Below, piece after piece: positions 12,108-24,959 of a stretch of DNA of 64,000 bases; position 1 is the first letter of the stretch; each line of letters opens with the position of its first letter. The position numbers and the translations under genes are program-made. The notes below the pieces were generated by a model, which saw only the letters and a program-made list of their open reading frames with translations, did not search any database and was not told where the DNA came from. The stretch comes from Ciborinia camelliae (Eukaryota; Ascomycota; Leotiomycetes; Helotiales; Sclerotiniaceae). Where the stretch lies: assembly GCA_025890175.1 (NCBI GenBank), contig JANPYM010000003.1, positions 1,957,795 to 2,021,794 of the forward strand. The letters run 5' to 3'.

Positions 12108-12126
12108 GGGGTGGGGTGGGGTGGGG
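12108..12126 (+). other. Guanine-quadruplex-capable run
   Basis: Four runs of four G separated by single T residues (GGGGTGGGGTGGGGTGGGG). This is an ideal intramolecular quadruplex pattern with one-base loops, on the plus strand inside the gene-free region. Confidence 0.85.
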
Positions 12127-15100
12127 TCGCATGCGCCATGCACTTGTACTAGGTAGTACCTAAGTAAAGTTCGAGGATACTTGGGATGAAAAAGGTGAGA
12201 GAACGACCTAGATAAAGTGATAACGACAGAAGATACCTAGGTAAAGAAAGGCCTTTTTGTTCCGACGCGGATATTTTATAATCCCGTTTAGTAGTTTGTG
12301 GAATAACAAGTTCCAAAAAAAAAAGGTATTCTCTGAAGAGATTCCCAAGGTTCCTAAGTCCCTCCATGCATCTCGGTGAATGCCACGTTGTAGATCGTTG
12401 CAGATCGTATAGACTCGGGGTTCCGTCTGGCTACTTTTGTTGACTGCATCAGTAGGCTCGCCGATTACTAGGGAACTCAATCGCGAGATAAGGTTACAGT
12501 AATGACAAAAGTCTGGAAGCGATGAGAAAATGAAGAAATGCGATGGGATGGGATGAAATCACTGACTACAAGGCTGTAGGCAGAAATTTTCAGGTGCTAG
12601 GATTTTCTCGGCGTAACGTTCGCAGGAGAGGTGTCCCCGAGTCTGACATGCAGAAAGGTACGCACATTGAAGTTTCATTGCTGGGGGTTGCGTTCTTATA
12701 TTTTTGTTTGGATGGCAGATAAGTATAGGGAACGCTTGCTATACGAACGAGAGGGGCATGGTAGGGGAAGATCGTGTTTAAAAGCAAACGTAGGATATGC
12801 TGGCCATACATTTCGTTCAGCCCAAACGACTCAAAAACATATTGCAGTCTGTGGTGCGATCAGTGTATAATCATACAATCCTTGGTAATCCTTGTTACAG
12901 ATCCTCGTGTTGCAAACACCAGCAACTTGTCGCCGAGAATTTGTCCGGGCAAGGAAACTTGTTGATAAATGGACGAATATACGAATAGACGAATATATCG
13001 ACCACTCCTTGACATGAATGTCATCTTCTTGTATCATGAAATACGGCCAAACAATCGCTCCGACTCATCGCAAGACTAACATGCAATGCGTCGAACCGCC
13101 TTGCATTGCAGAAGCTCGAAAGGGGCGCTCTCTATGTTGCAATTGCGTCTGCACACTGCATTTTGAAGAAATCCCAGGGGCTCGGATCAGTTTTTGCATA
13201 GTCAGTTTGTGCCCCTGCATCGATAAGCTGTTTGATGAATATGCGGCATGAGAATCTATTAGGTGTGTGACGGGCGACTTCTGCTGTGCCATTCCGAGAT
13301 GTTAGGCATGTAATATGAAGCGAAAGGCAGAGCTCGTTTATGTCTCAATTAGGCCGATTGAGTCGACAGAGATCGCCTACGATGGACGAAAAGCGGGTCA
13401 GTCAGAAGTTTAGAATTTGGGGGTCGAAAGTGGGGTTAGAGGGAAACCCCAATGCGGGTGAAATCACGTAACAGCAGTTAGTAGCAAAGTGCTGAAAGGG
13501 AAATTATTGGTACTGGGCGTCTTACGATAACGAGTATCATATCGAATGATAGGGGTAGAGAAGAGAAGGATCGATTTGCATAACAAGCAAATAGAAGCAA
13601 AACAGAAACAAGCTTTTGACACAATGACTTTGTGAGAATTGCAGCAACGGACCAAAATCTGGCGGCAAGAACGGATCTTGGCCAAGGCCTAGATGCTTTG
13701 TAACACTTTGCAAAGTCAGATGAGATCCAACAATTGAAGGAGCAAATGGCACACACTGAAACTACCGGAAAGTACATATTGGTATAGTTGCAGGAGCCCA
13801 GTGAGAGTGACGCTACATGCAGCGCGAAAAGGTTGATTCTGAGGAAAGACATGCATGATGAGTGGGAACAGATGGTTGATTCCAACTTTTCCAAGAGATG
13901 ATCAGTGATCACAGAAAGTGTGGATAGAAGACAAGGCTCACTAGGATTTAAACAATGAAGATGACCATGACCATGACCAGAGTTGGTTGTGTTTAGCCCT
14001 ACAGTATGTCTGGTAGCTCTGCGGTAGCGGTTTGAAAGTAGTATCAATGAGAATATAGAAATATCACCTCATCTTTTCATGAAGGACAGGTATTTCAGCC
14101 TCAGAGTGAAGCTATAGGATTAATAATTGATGATCCATCGCATCCTTGAGATATAAAAGAAAAGAAAAGAAAGGAAAACTCAAAGTATTAAGATTGGAAA
14201 ATGAAAATTAATGAAAGATAGGTAGGTCCCGAATAAACATGAAACGGATACGTAAATAGAAACCACCACTTACATAATATTTTAGCTTCCGCGTTGGAAA
14301 GGAAGGAGGGGGTCGATGCCGGATGGGGGAGGAGCAGTCAGTCTGCTTGAGAGGCGCATCAAATCAATTGAAGGTTGATAGATTTGGTGATAAAGTATCC
14401 AGTATTGGATACGAAAGAAATGAATTCTGAAATTTGCAACTCCTGCGCCAGAAATTCCCATGATCAAGAATGATCACCAAGGTGTTGATATAAGGTAAAT
14501 GATGTTTGTAGAAGTACAGGGTGGTTGCGCGGGGGAAGGGAGGAGGGTGATTGAACAACGAAGGGTGCGGCGTAAACTAATTATGCAGGTCGATTATTAC
14601 AACAAACGGAAAATAGGAAATATAAAATAATATCTTCCGGTATGTGGCACTCTCCGCTCAGTATGGACGCATGTACCCGGCCGATGAATGGGAGGCCAAA
14701 GAAAGAGGTATGTGAAGCCATCAACATCTATGTCATCAGCTAACTAGTCAGGGCAGGTATTACTACTCAAGAATTCCAAAAGAATTAAATGTCTAGAATA
14801 GGACATCGAAAATAGATATTCCAAGCTCATGTCCTCCGTAGTAGGTGATTTCGGATATCTGTTTAGGGCTATTCTATCCCTGGCAACATACCCAGCTGGG
14901 CACTGAGAGAAGATCAGAAGAGAAGAGAAGAGTGAGTGCCATAGTATGTACTCTTGACTCGATAAGTCAAGGTACCTTGGCGAGGGGGAAACATGGGGAA
15001 GTGGAAGCAAGACAACAAGACAAAAATAGATCCATTAGAAGAAATTTAAGTCATCAAAACGGTACTTGATCTTTGAGTACCTACATATGATATTCATAGG

Positions 15101-16162
15101 TGCCAGGAGAGTGAAACAGATACCTGGTGAGTCAAATGGACTATCTTGATCGAGATTTCGTGCTGTGTATATGTATGATGTATGTACGACCGTACGCTAT
15201 GCGGTCGTCGGTTTGTGATAGACAGAATAGACGATAGGGCGTCTCCACAGATTCAAGGCTGTTGTCGGACAGGTTGGTGATCCGTGTATGTTGGCGCGCG
15301 GAAGACTCAGATATGCGCGAGATGCGGCCCGTCCAGTTTCTATTTTCTGACCATTTTGCTCCGGGCTTCGAGTGCAATCTTCCGGAGCAGATGTCGAAAT
15401 AGAATATAAGTCAGCATAACATGTTAAACTTACATTGTACCACATAAATACGAGATATTAACCTCTGATTTGTTCTTTGCACTGCCATTTTATTGCAAGA
15501 AAGAATATAAAATACTCAGCCCTTTTTTTTTTCTTTTTTTTTGGGTGATGACTCGGGAGTTTTAGTTTCGATGTAAAGTAACTAACCCTTCAGCCATCCC
15601 ATCCAGTTACCTAGTTTGAAGAATAGGCGCGGATGTTTGAGTGTGGTGGGGTTAAATGTCATCGATTGTTTTTGTCATTGGAACATTTGGCTCTTTGGCT
15701 TTTTGAAGTGAGAGTAATAAAAGAGTGAGAGTGAGAGTGAGTGAGCATGGTTCGTGATAATTTTAGAACACCTTGCATCAAACCTCACTGTCCGGATGAC
15801 TTTGGTGCGCATTCCCCCCAATTTGTACAACGAGCCGCTTGCCGTCCACTTAGCGGATTTTCAATCTCCCGGTCAGCCAGTGTAGTACTTGAAGGCGATC
15901 AATGATAATCTACCTTGGAACTTGATGAGGGAACGAAACGAAACGAAACGGAACCAAAAAAAGGCAAGAAAAAAGAAGATCCAATAAGAAATTTAAGAAA
16001 ACAGTTCAGTTCAGGGACTCATTCGAGTACCCATCGACCTAAGGTAGACTTCGGAAAATCATCTTGTATTACTGTATGACTTTCTTCAACCTCATCTACG
16101 GGTATAGGTAAGGGACTGATCGATCCTACATATAGCGTATCTAATGATCCTCGTGAAGTCTA

Positions 16163-16180
16163 TACCTACCTAGGTAGGTA
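16163..16180. repeat. Perfect 18-bp palindrome TACCTACCTAGGTAGGTA
   Basis: Self-complementary element of the CCTA/TAGG class in the region upstream of the MADS gene. Confidence 0.95.
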
Positions 16181-17543
16181 GTTGTAGTTGTTAGATGAAA
16201 TTATCATTATCATTCCTACATGGATTTGATCTAAAGGTCGCCCGCCATTTATGTGGTCGCCCTCAATTGTCATCGTCATCCGCGGTTGCCGGTGAATATT
16301 GTACATTGTATTATGGAGATGGAGATATTCGATTCCACGGATGTAATGTGACATGGCAGGATTTTTGAAGGAATTGATACCTATTTGCTGGCCAAAGCTC
16401 TATAAGGGCAAAACCCGAGATCACGATTCACGATGGAACTCTAGGTGAAGGAGATAGGATCTATAAAGTTACAAGATTTGTTTCCGATCCCGATCAAGAT
16501 TAAGAGCCCCCGCTTGGCGTTCCTGTGTTGGATTCCTGTGTTGAATTTGGATTTGATCATTGCACTCGCTGTCTTTTGAAGTTTTCATTAATTGTGACTG
16601 CGAGATACCTGCCAGGTGGGTGGGTATGCCGGTGTCCAATTTTATCCCGCCTCTCCAGGTCTCCCATTTTTTTGAAGTATTTAGTTCGCGTTGATAATGA
16701 TTATCTGTCTCCATAATCATTTCCGGTCTTGATGAACAGGAAAACAGTACCTTGCAGATTTGTTTTCTGACTGGTAAACGTATGTAAGATTTCTGTCATC
16801 CTCCGGCAGACGTTGCTTGGAACCTCTCTATTGATAAGGTAACTTGAGATATTGATTTTGGTGGTACAGTATACAACAATGAGAGCCGACTATAAGGTCA
16901 CATCAAGTCTGGCCGCGTGTTGGAAAATGGATGAAAGACGCTAGATGTTCGAGGATCCGGATTATCCTTATCAAATATCTAAACCTTTCAAATGTAATAA
17001 GAGAGGGGACGAGAGAGACAAGGGTTGTCGGTACATAACCATGAATCATAACCATGGGTTCATAGGAAGACTGTATCAAACTAGATCATTCGGTTCATTA
17101 GTTGAGGATATAATTCTTCGAATGTAATGAAGCGATTCAGACTAAGCCCCTTGATGGAAAGTTTGGAGATCCGAAGTAACATGAAGCTGTTATGATTGAA
17201 TTGACCGACTCACGAGTCAAGCCTCCTTACCTACCGAAACGTTGTACTTGTCACCCATGCACGTATGGACGTTGTAAACAGAAGGAAGGATCATGTAGAA
17301 TATTACGAACGTGCGACTGACATGATGCAAGGAAGTAACGTAACAAGCACCGCAAGCTAAAAGCTGCAGTACCTGCGTTCCCGATATGAATACAAGAATA
17401 GAATATGTAAATCCAAATTGGGTTCTCCGCACAAATGTATGTATGGAGTATGTATGCACGGAAGAAGTAAATGTCAGGTGAATAGATGATAGGTATACCG
17501 AGAATTTCAGGTACCATATTGGATATTGTGAATTTGTGGGCGA

Positions 17544-17580
17544 GGAAAAGGAAAGGGAAAGGGGAAGGGGAAGGGGAAAG
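17544..17580 (+). repeat. Purine-rich GGGGAA repeat, second quadruplex-capable run
   Basis: A polypurine stretch of AAAGG/AAGGGG units with at least four runs of three to four G separated by AA or AAA. It could form a quadruplex or a triplex. Confidence 0.7.
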
Positions 17581-18085
17581 AGACTCGAGAGAAACAAACA
17601 CAGCGGGTATGGGTTGATTACAACCAGATCCACAAGACATATCAATGATTCAATATCAATAATCAATTGATGCAGCCCCGACCTGATGCACCCATCAGAT
17701 GCATATCCAAGGTGGTTTCTACCTAGGTACCTTTGGGTGAGAAAAAAGCCAGTAATATTCCCTCAAACAAGGCAATTTGCCCAGATTCTTTGTGAGATTA
17801 AATGAGCTGCATTAGGATCTATTTATGGACATTTCCTTTGAGGTTGGGTGGTACCGTCCTCGTCCCCCTCGTTCCCTTGTCTCTTGGCAACATTTATATG
17901 GAAAGCTGATTACATATGATTGATCTTATGTTTCCAATGTGTCAGCATTTGAATCCTTGAAGAATCTCAAGGATTAAAAGACGTCGTTTAGGGCTTGTTG
18001 AACCAGTCGGGAATTTAAAGATGATAGAAGCTGTGCTTGCTCGGCCACTCAGGACTAGCCTTGAATTTGGGACAGCCGTCGTATT

Positions 18086-18121
18086 TCACCATTTCACCAA
18101 TTCACCAATTCACCAATTCAC
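18086..18121 (+). repeat. Short tandem repeat, unit TTCACCAA
   Basis: About four tandem copies of an eight- to nine-base unit (TTCACCAAT) in a spacer. No coding role seen. Confidence 0.75.
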
Positions 18122-18606
18122 ACATGCTTTCGGGCGCTTAGAAAGGACTCGATGGGGAGATGTCAGATGTACCTATGGATGGATGGATGGTATGGATGGA
18201 AAAGCGACCGAGAGCGACAGGGTAAAAGGAGGCTTGACCTTCCAAGGTACATACATATGCTTTAAAAGGATAAGCGAGCTTCGAGAATGAGTAGTACTAC
18301 ACTAGGTAGGCAGAGTTAACATTGTACCTTATGTAGTATGGAAGTAGGTTGGTACCTTAGGGGTAAGTCATTGGTATTTATGGTTGCACACGAAGCAAAG
18401 CATAAGGTAGGTATCTTGGATCTAATGAGTTGAATGAGGCTTATAACAAGATAATAATACCTAGGAATACCTAGGTACCTATTATGTATTAATCTAAACA
18501 ACAATTGCAAGTATCAAGTATCGAGTATCAACAACCTCCAGCCCCTCAAAATCAAAATTAATACTAAGAAATCCAACCCCTCATTACATTGACAACTACC
18601 GTAGTA

Positions 18607-18665
18607 CACTGCCTACCTACCTACCTAGATATGGGTAGGCTAGGTAGGTACCTCCTCTAGGTAAG
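18607..18665. repeat. CCTA/TAGG inverted repeat cluster
   Basis: (CCTA)4 is followed within a few bases by several TAGG units, so the two halves can pair as a hairpin. Other members lie at about 18299 and 18458-18480, making this the densest cluster of the element in the window. Confidence 0.75.
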
Positions 18666-19249
18666 CCTGGCCTAAAGCAACGATCAAAATCATCTATATC
18701 AAATCACAGTTTTGTAATTTGTACCCATACCTATGTATTATGGACATTATTGGATAACCCACAATAATACACACTTAAACACTTTTACCTCTTTTCTTTT
18801 CAATAACCTGGAATGACAAGATCCACCAGACTCACCCAAAATCGGCTTCCGCTATGGGGTACGTACCGGTAGGTATTGTAGGTAAATCTCACGCTCTATG
18901 CGACAAGAAAGAATACCGATGGACTACTGTAAAACACTGTAAAACACTGTCAAACACCCGGACTATCATGATAATTCATCGTATAGCATCAAAAAAGGCA
19001 TTACAGTAAATAGTACCTACCTGATTTTACCTGATTTTTTTCTAATTTTCTTAGAGCCATTATTACCTACCTCTTCGCAGACGAATGACATTACAGTATC
19101 TATCTTCTTTCATCAAGTAGGTAACCTGGACGGAACCCTTAAAATCTAATTGATGAACTAAACGGGTTTAACTTTTTGCTCCCAAGTCAAATAAAGTAAG
19201 AAATTTTAATGCTTCCAAGGTTAGGTTAGGTTGGTCAGGTATTAAAAAG

Positions 19250-20238
19250 AAAAAAGGACAAGAAAAAGAGAGAAATCAAAGACTTTTTCCCTTTCAATAC
19301 CACCTTCCCCCTTGTATACACAAAAAATGCACCTTCTATCCTTCCTCTTTAAGCTTAGATGCAAATGCAAATCTCATTAGAAAGAAAAATCCAGAACCTA
19401 AAAAGAAACAACAACAAAAAACCCATTTTCAAATCTACCACACCAAAACCATACAAGATTTCCCCTTCCCTCCGTCACGATCCAAAAATAGCTATAATTA
19501 GCATCCCATCGCGATATACTACTTTATCAGTTCCTATCAGTTGTCAACGTACACCTGCATCAAGACTCAAGAGGAATCGACAGAGAGAGAGAGAAAGAGA
19601 AAAAGAAGTTTGCCTTGTTCGTACAGTACTTTGGAAATTCTTTTGAAAAGCTTATATCATTGCTCCGACTCCTCACTCCCCTCAAGAAATACACTTTTCA
19701 CCCAAGTCGGTTTTCTATTGCAAAGGTGTTTTTTTCTTTCCCGCGTTGTATCATTATTTGAGTACGGACGGGTGTTTCGAGTTTCCTCTTCCTCGAGCTT
19801 TTCGATTGCCTGGAGCAAAGCAAAATTACAATCTCAACCTTTTTTCTTCTTGCAATCTCATCCATCACGAACAAACCTCGGTCGCAACCATATCGACGAC
19901 CCCTTCGTCAGGTCATTTAAGTTTTATATAACGCCTTCTACCACGAAATTCATCCAAACTATCATCCCACGTCAGGTCAGACATATTGCTCCGCCGCTGT
20001 TCCAACCATCAACCACTGTATTTGCGTGTGTCTCTCATATCGCCATCATTGTATTATAAATTTCATACTAAAATTTTGATTCCTTTGTCAAAAAGTTTAT
20101 TCATTGATGACCACGATTCTACGCGACTTTTACAATCAACGAGTCCAACATCAATAGCTCATTTTAATCACACGCCTGAAACTGGACCAATTCACGCAAC
20201 CAGAATTTAAACCACAAGAACGGCGCACCACTGCCGCA
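19250..20238 (+). promoter_or_regulatory. Probable long 5' leader of the MADS gene with upstream ORFs
   Basis: Roughly 1 kb of CT- and A-rich sequence runs into the start codon at 20239. It holds several upstream ATGs, including a 95-codon ORF at 19359-19646 and others at 19746 and 19986. Their translations show no conserved features, so they are read as leader uORFs. The transcription start is not known. Confidence 0.45.
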
Positions 20239-22359
20239 ATGGGGAGAAGAAAGATTGAGATCAAGGCTATCAAGGATGATAGGAACCGTTCGGTGTATGT
20301 TCTCTTTGTGCGAATGCAATCTGCGGCGCAAAATGCTAATTATCTGTTTACAGCACCTTCTTGAAGCGCAAAGGAGGATTATTCAAGAAGGCGCATGAGC
20401 TTTCAGTTCTGTGTTCCGTCGATGTCGCGGTTATAATATTTGGCAGCAATAAGAAATTATACGAATATTCGAGTAGTGATATTGGAGAGATTATGACAAG
20501 ATATCAATACGTACGTGTTTCACCGCGTCCGGCGCAAGAGTACACACTGACATCAAATACAGTATGGAGGTGCCAATGAACACAAAGGACCTGCCGATTA
20601 TTCGGGCAAAGGAAAAGGAATGGACGACGATGACGATGATGATGATGGATCGCCTTCTCACCACGGATCAGTTGAACCACCACAAATGATGCCTCCTCAA
20701 TTTCAACCTCAATTTCAACATCAGCACATCCGTCATCATACTCCATCTGCCTCTCCTCCAATTCCAAATGGCGTCTTTCAACATCATCCACAACAACGCC
20801 AGCATACACCACAGCCTGGAATGGGGTCTCGACCATCGTCTAGAAATGCTCCTCGAAGACAGAGCTCCCTTGTACCGCAACATCCCCATGGCCCTCCAAC
20901 GAATGGCCAATTTGCTTATGCGCCGAATCCACCACCTTACAATCCTCAAATGACACCTGGCCTGCCACCACATCCACACGGTATTCCGCAGCATATACAA
21001 GGTCCGCCTCAAGGAATTCCTCATCCACATCAAAGTCCTGGACCACAATACGCACATTTTGCACCCCCGCAGCATCCACAGCATCACCCCCAACAACATA
21101 TGCAGCAGCATCCGCAACATCCTCAGCAGCATCCCCAGCACCATCCCCAGCACCATCCCCAACAGCATCCCCAACAGCATCCCCAACACCAACACCCACA
21201 ACAGCACCCACAGCATCCACAGCACCCACAGCACCCACAACAACTCCCCCCACAACACCCTCAGCACCCTCAGCAACACCCTCATCCGCAACAAGTACAG
21301 CAGCTATATGTGGAAGAACAAAGAAGATCTTCAGTACCACCGCCATTTCCACCACAAGAAAGACCTGTATCCTCGCGCGCGTCTCCTCCCCCTCCACAGC
21401 CGCAACAACAGCAGATGCCACAACCTCCACCTCAGCCACAGCAGCCTCAAACATCGCCGGAACAGCAACAATCTCAACCTTCACAACAACTATTAGAGCC
21501 AGTCAAACGCATTCCAAGATCCAAAAGTATATTCACACCAATTGACGAGAGTCGATCGATTCTATCCCAACACTGGGCAAGCTCAACTTCCAATACTGAT
21601 GTGGTGAAAGAAGAACCCGGTGATCGTTCTCAGTCTGTTGATGTTACAGTACATCGTGTCAAACCACCTTCACCACCTCAAAGATCACAAACGCATAACA
21701 AAAATCGTAACATATCCATGTCATCCTTACCAGACGGATTCACGCCACCATCTCGTACAAACAGTGCACAACTAAGTGTAGGTGGTGGTAAGAGACCTGT
21801 GCTGAAGGTGCAGATTCCGGAAGAGGCATCAGATAACGGCGGATCCGCCACTGCGGAAGATCTCTCATCCCCACGATCTGCGAGTGCGGTCAACCCTCAA
21901 GCACGTCGTAACGGCGGTGACCATGGCGGAATGGTACTCCCACCACCTTCGCCTTCCGCCTCGGCTTTATTGTCAGCCGGTGCATCGGGGCCACCGAATC
22001 CTTTCGCACGACCACATCCCGTTACACAGCCCTCTCAAGGATCTAATGCAAGTGGAAATAACAATAACTCGAATAACAATATAATAGAGACCGTGACGCC
22101 AGTCTCGGCTCTTCCGTCGCGTTTTATGACTAATGAATTTCTCCCGAGCCCGTCGTCATTCTATCCTGAATGGAATTATGGTCGAGGCGGTGATTCAAAT
22201 ACATTACCTAGTCCATTGAATTTTGCAACTCCTGTTGTGGGCACAGGTCCGAGTTTTCTAAGAGACGATAATGGTGAAAGGGGTGGCAAAAGAAAGACAC
22301 CCGAACAAGATGAAAATCGAGATGGTGGAGATCAAAAAAGAGTGAAGCATGAAGGATAA
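20239..22359 (+). CDS. RLM1: MADS-box transcription factor, MEF2/Rlm1 type
   Basis: Exons 20239-20294, 20354-20510 and 20563-22359 give 669 aa. The start [11 protein letters not shown] opens a complete MADS domain (residues 1-60; [17 protein letters not shown] then VAVIIFGSN) of the MEF2 class rather than the SRF/Mcm1 class. A run of eight aspartates follows at 92-99, then a long disordered region with a Gln/His/Pro repeat (about 238-317) and Ser/Pro-rich sequence with possible MAP-kinase SP/TP sites. Yeast Rlm1 binds CTA(A/T)4TAG sites and is activated by the cell-wall-integrity kinase Slt2; MEF2-type factors in plant-pathogenic fungi act downstream of the equivalent MAPK. The same nuclear role is expected here. 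The first intron splits the MADS domain after Ser18. Confidence 0.93.
21060..21300 (+). repeat. CAGCAYCCCCAR repeat encoding Gln/His/Pro tract
   Basis: Imperfect tandem repeat of about 12 bases inside the third exon of the MADS gene; it encodes alternating HPQQ/HPQ units. Such tracts vary in length between strains. It also creates long spurious open frames on the opposite strand. Confidence 0.85.
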
Positions 22360-23269
22360 CTTGTGCCTCATGTTCCTCGACATTAAGCCAAGGGGTTTTA
22401 GCATGGATTGGTATGGATATGAAATTCACGAACACGGGCATTTGGTTGCGGGAAAGCTCAAAAGATTATGTTCTTTTTGTGGGTGGAACAGAACTCATTT
22501 TACACTTCTTCTTGGAAAGTTTCTACTCTACTGCATTACATTTTGGGAAAGGCGTTGCAGTTTTTTTTCTCTGGGGATGAATTGGAGGTACACTATGTTC
22601 TTTTTTGCCTTTTACTTATTCCCCAATCCGAAGGTTTTATCGTTCTCTGTCCACGCTTCATTCTTCCTTCCGTGCAACCCCCTTCATTGTTCTCCTTGGG
22701 AGGCTGGGAGGCTTACAGAAATCACTTGTGAACACAATCTGAAGTTTGATTTTTGACTTTGATTATGTGAGATGGGATTGGATGGCGGGTTTGCATTCTA
22801 CTCCTTTGTAAATACCCTGGGGATTTGTGGAGGGGCGTTATTTGTGTGATATTTTTCTTTTTTGCTGTGTTCATTTGATTCGAGTCTTGTGATTTTAAGG
22901 TGTGATATGTGCTGGAGGGGGATCATTTTATGCGTGGGAAGAGGGCGGGTGAGTGGGATGTATGGAGGTGGAGGAAGTGGTTGATATGTAGGGAGCACAA
23001 ATAAGCGGTGAGATTTAAAGCTGGGGATAGGGGATTGTATGAGTTGTTGGTAGATGGATACTGTTAAAATGGTGGAGAATACGGTATCGGCGGAAGAGAT
23101 AAAAATAATTAGTTGATCAAATATAGGCACTTTTTGACAAGGGCCTTGCTCTTTCTCAATTACTCTACTATGATGTTCTTGTCGGTGTTAATAAAAAATG
23201 TAGTATCTGATCAGACCAACCGAAGTAGTAAAGTAAATCTTTCCATTAGTGATGAAACCTTTGAGCATA

Positions 23270-23286
23270 GGTATATATATATATAT
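23270..23286. repeat. (TA)n microsatellite
   Basis: Uninterrupted TA dinucleotide run of about eight units in a spacer. Confidence 0.9.
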
Positions 23287-24270
23287 CAGTTTCAATACTT
23301 GTCTTGTATTATTTCTGTAGTATTTACTTCCCGTCTCACCGGGGTTAACCGTCAAGGAAATCCAAGTTTATCAACCTGGAGATGGGGAGATGGACAGATG
23401 TCTTTCATTTATTCCTCAATTATTTTAATGTTCTCTTTGGCTAACTAAATTAGTTCAATCATAACTAACGTTTCTGGGTTTGAGGGTAGGGGCCGTACTT
23501 CTCATGACATTCTGTGTATCTCAAGTATACCATCCACTTGTCGCCGAGAGATCGAACATACATCCATACCCCATTTGGTTCATCAGGAGACACTTCATTC
23601 CATTTTTCAAATTCACGGTTGCGTATTTGTCTGCCTCTTTGTCAGTTAGAAGCTCACTTCAGTCTTGGACTTTGAAAATACTGATTCTGACAAGTACCCA
23701 CGTATTACTTTTCCAATGTGTTTTCAATTTTCAAGAGGAGATAACACGTCAACTCCTCTCTTATGGTTAATCGCTAACTCTCAATAGAGCGATCCACCAT
23801 TGGAGGCTAGAGTTAGACTGCTACCCTTTTATTGTTATATGCCCTGGTACTTTTTACAAGTACTCTCAAGGAATGGTTGATATACTCCTCGGCATAAACG
23901 ATATACAACGCTAACATTTCGATTTATCCAGAGACAGAACTCTGGATATCGTTGGTTCTGCTTTGATATGTTAGTCCCACGAATGATATGAAGATCCTCT
24001 GTAGACCCATGGCCAACAATATTTGTTGTATCTCAAAGATAATGAACGCATCACTTACCACATCGGTCGCAGTAATTTGCGGATACACCATTATCTTATT
24101 GGAGTTGACTGTTGATGCATTTGTGCGGGAACATTTTGTCGTATCGAAAGAGAGACGTGGTGGAATCCAAAGTTTCGGCAGGTCAGGTAGAGCTTCTACC
24201 CCGCCAGAAAGACTTCCATGATGCCAACTAAACAAATATAAAACATTCCACAGTTATCATCTCATCTCTT

Positions 24271-24456
24271 GCAGTTGACGGGGAGATCTTCCCAAATGAA
24301 GCGATCAAGAAACTCTTTAAACTTCTACCTAATGTGAGTTGAGCCACAGTTCGAGGTATGGTTGCTGGTACTGTCAGTGCTTACTTTCAGTCACTAGATG
24401 TTGAAACGAGAGAGAAAGTAGCTCCAGCTATTGTTATTGTCGATGCTATTAGTTAA
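24271..24456 (+). pseudogene. Possible membrane-transporter C-terminal relic
   Basis: A 61-codon frame with one internal TGA (24340-24342). It reads AVDGEIFPNEAIKKL, then ATVRGMVAGTVSAYF and SLDVETREKVAPAIV. The composition is protein-like and resembles the last helix and tail of drug-efflux major facilitator proteins. No upstream transporter helices were found, so this may be a degraded fragment or chance. Confidence 0.3.
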
Positions 24457-24959
24457 GCATACCTATGTAATCATGATTGCTGCTGGGGTTTGGACTTGAA
24501 TTCTCTCTCTTCCTCCCGTCCCCGCAAGGAATACTTCAAGTTGACGCTTTCGCTAAACGTAAACCGGGAGTTGAAACAGAAACCCAAACTTTTTGTAAAG
24601 GGAAGCTACAGGATATACCTAGATATAATTTGAGTGCGTAATGATTTAAAAGGGAGACAATGCTGCATTCATGAGGCTGTGACGAAGTAATCGATAGCTT
24701 TACTATTAGGCCAACCGTCCAAAAGGGACAATACTAGATTCGCGAACCTAGCGTGCTAACATGCTATATATGATACTAATGCCACTCGTAACAGAGGCTA
24801 ATTTGATGGATTTGGACTTCGATGTTTGACTGTGGGTGAGTTATTATACGTTTGGATATATATTTTTGTAAACTCTATATAATAGTTTGTATATAATGGA
24901 GTTTCCGAGTAAAGCTTTAATGAATCTCTACAAACCCGTATTAAAAAATTCGCATTTTT

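Larger units (their letters stand above)
10429..20238. other. 9.8-kb region without a convincing protein gene
   Basis: Open frames here are short, overlap on both strands and show no motif, conserved composition or compatible splice sites. The longest, 189 codons at 13478-14047 on the minus strand, has random-looking composition. The left end is the TAF1 3' UTR. The right end, from about 19250, is pyrimidine-rich and reads like a long leader of the MADS gene. The region contains simple repeats, several CCTAGGTA palindromes and two guanine-quadruplex-capable runs. Non-coding transcripts are possible but cannot be seen from sequence alone. Confidence 0.55.

Noticed and set aside
13478..14047. 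189-codon minus-strand frame in the gene-free region
   Set aside because: Composition is random-like, with no motif, no hydrophobic pattern of a membrane protein, no conserved splice context and overlap with other chance frames.
19541..20059. 172-codon plus-strand frame before the MADS gene
   Set aside because: It opens at a TTG rather than ATG and its sequence is low-information; treated as part of the leader.
20668..21484. Long minus-strand frames (208 and 214 codons) opposite the MADS gene
   Set aside because: Reverse complement of the CAG/CCA repeat; Leu/Met/Val/Ala low-complexity translations are an artefact of the repeat.
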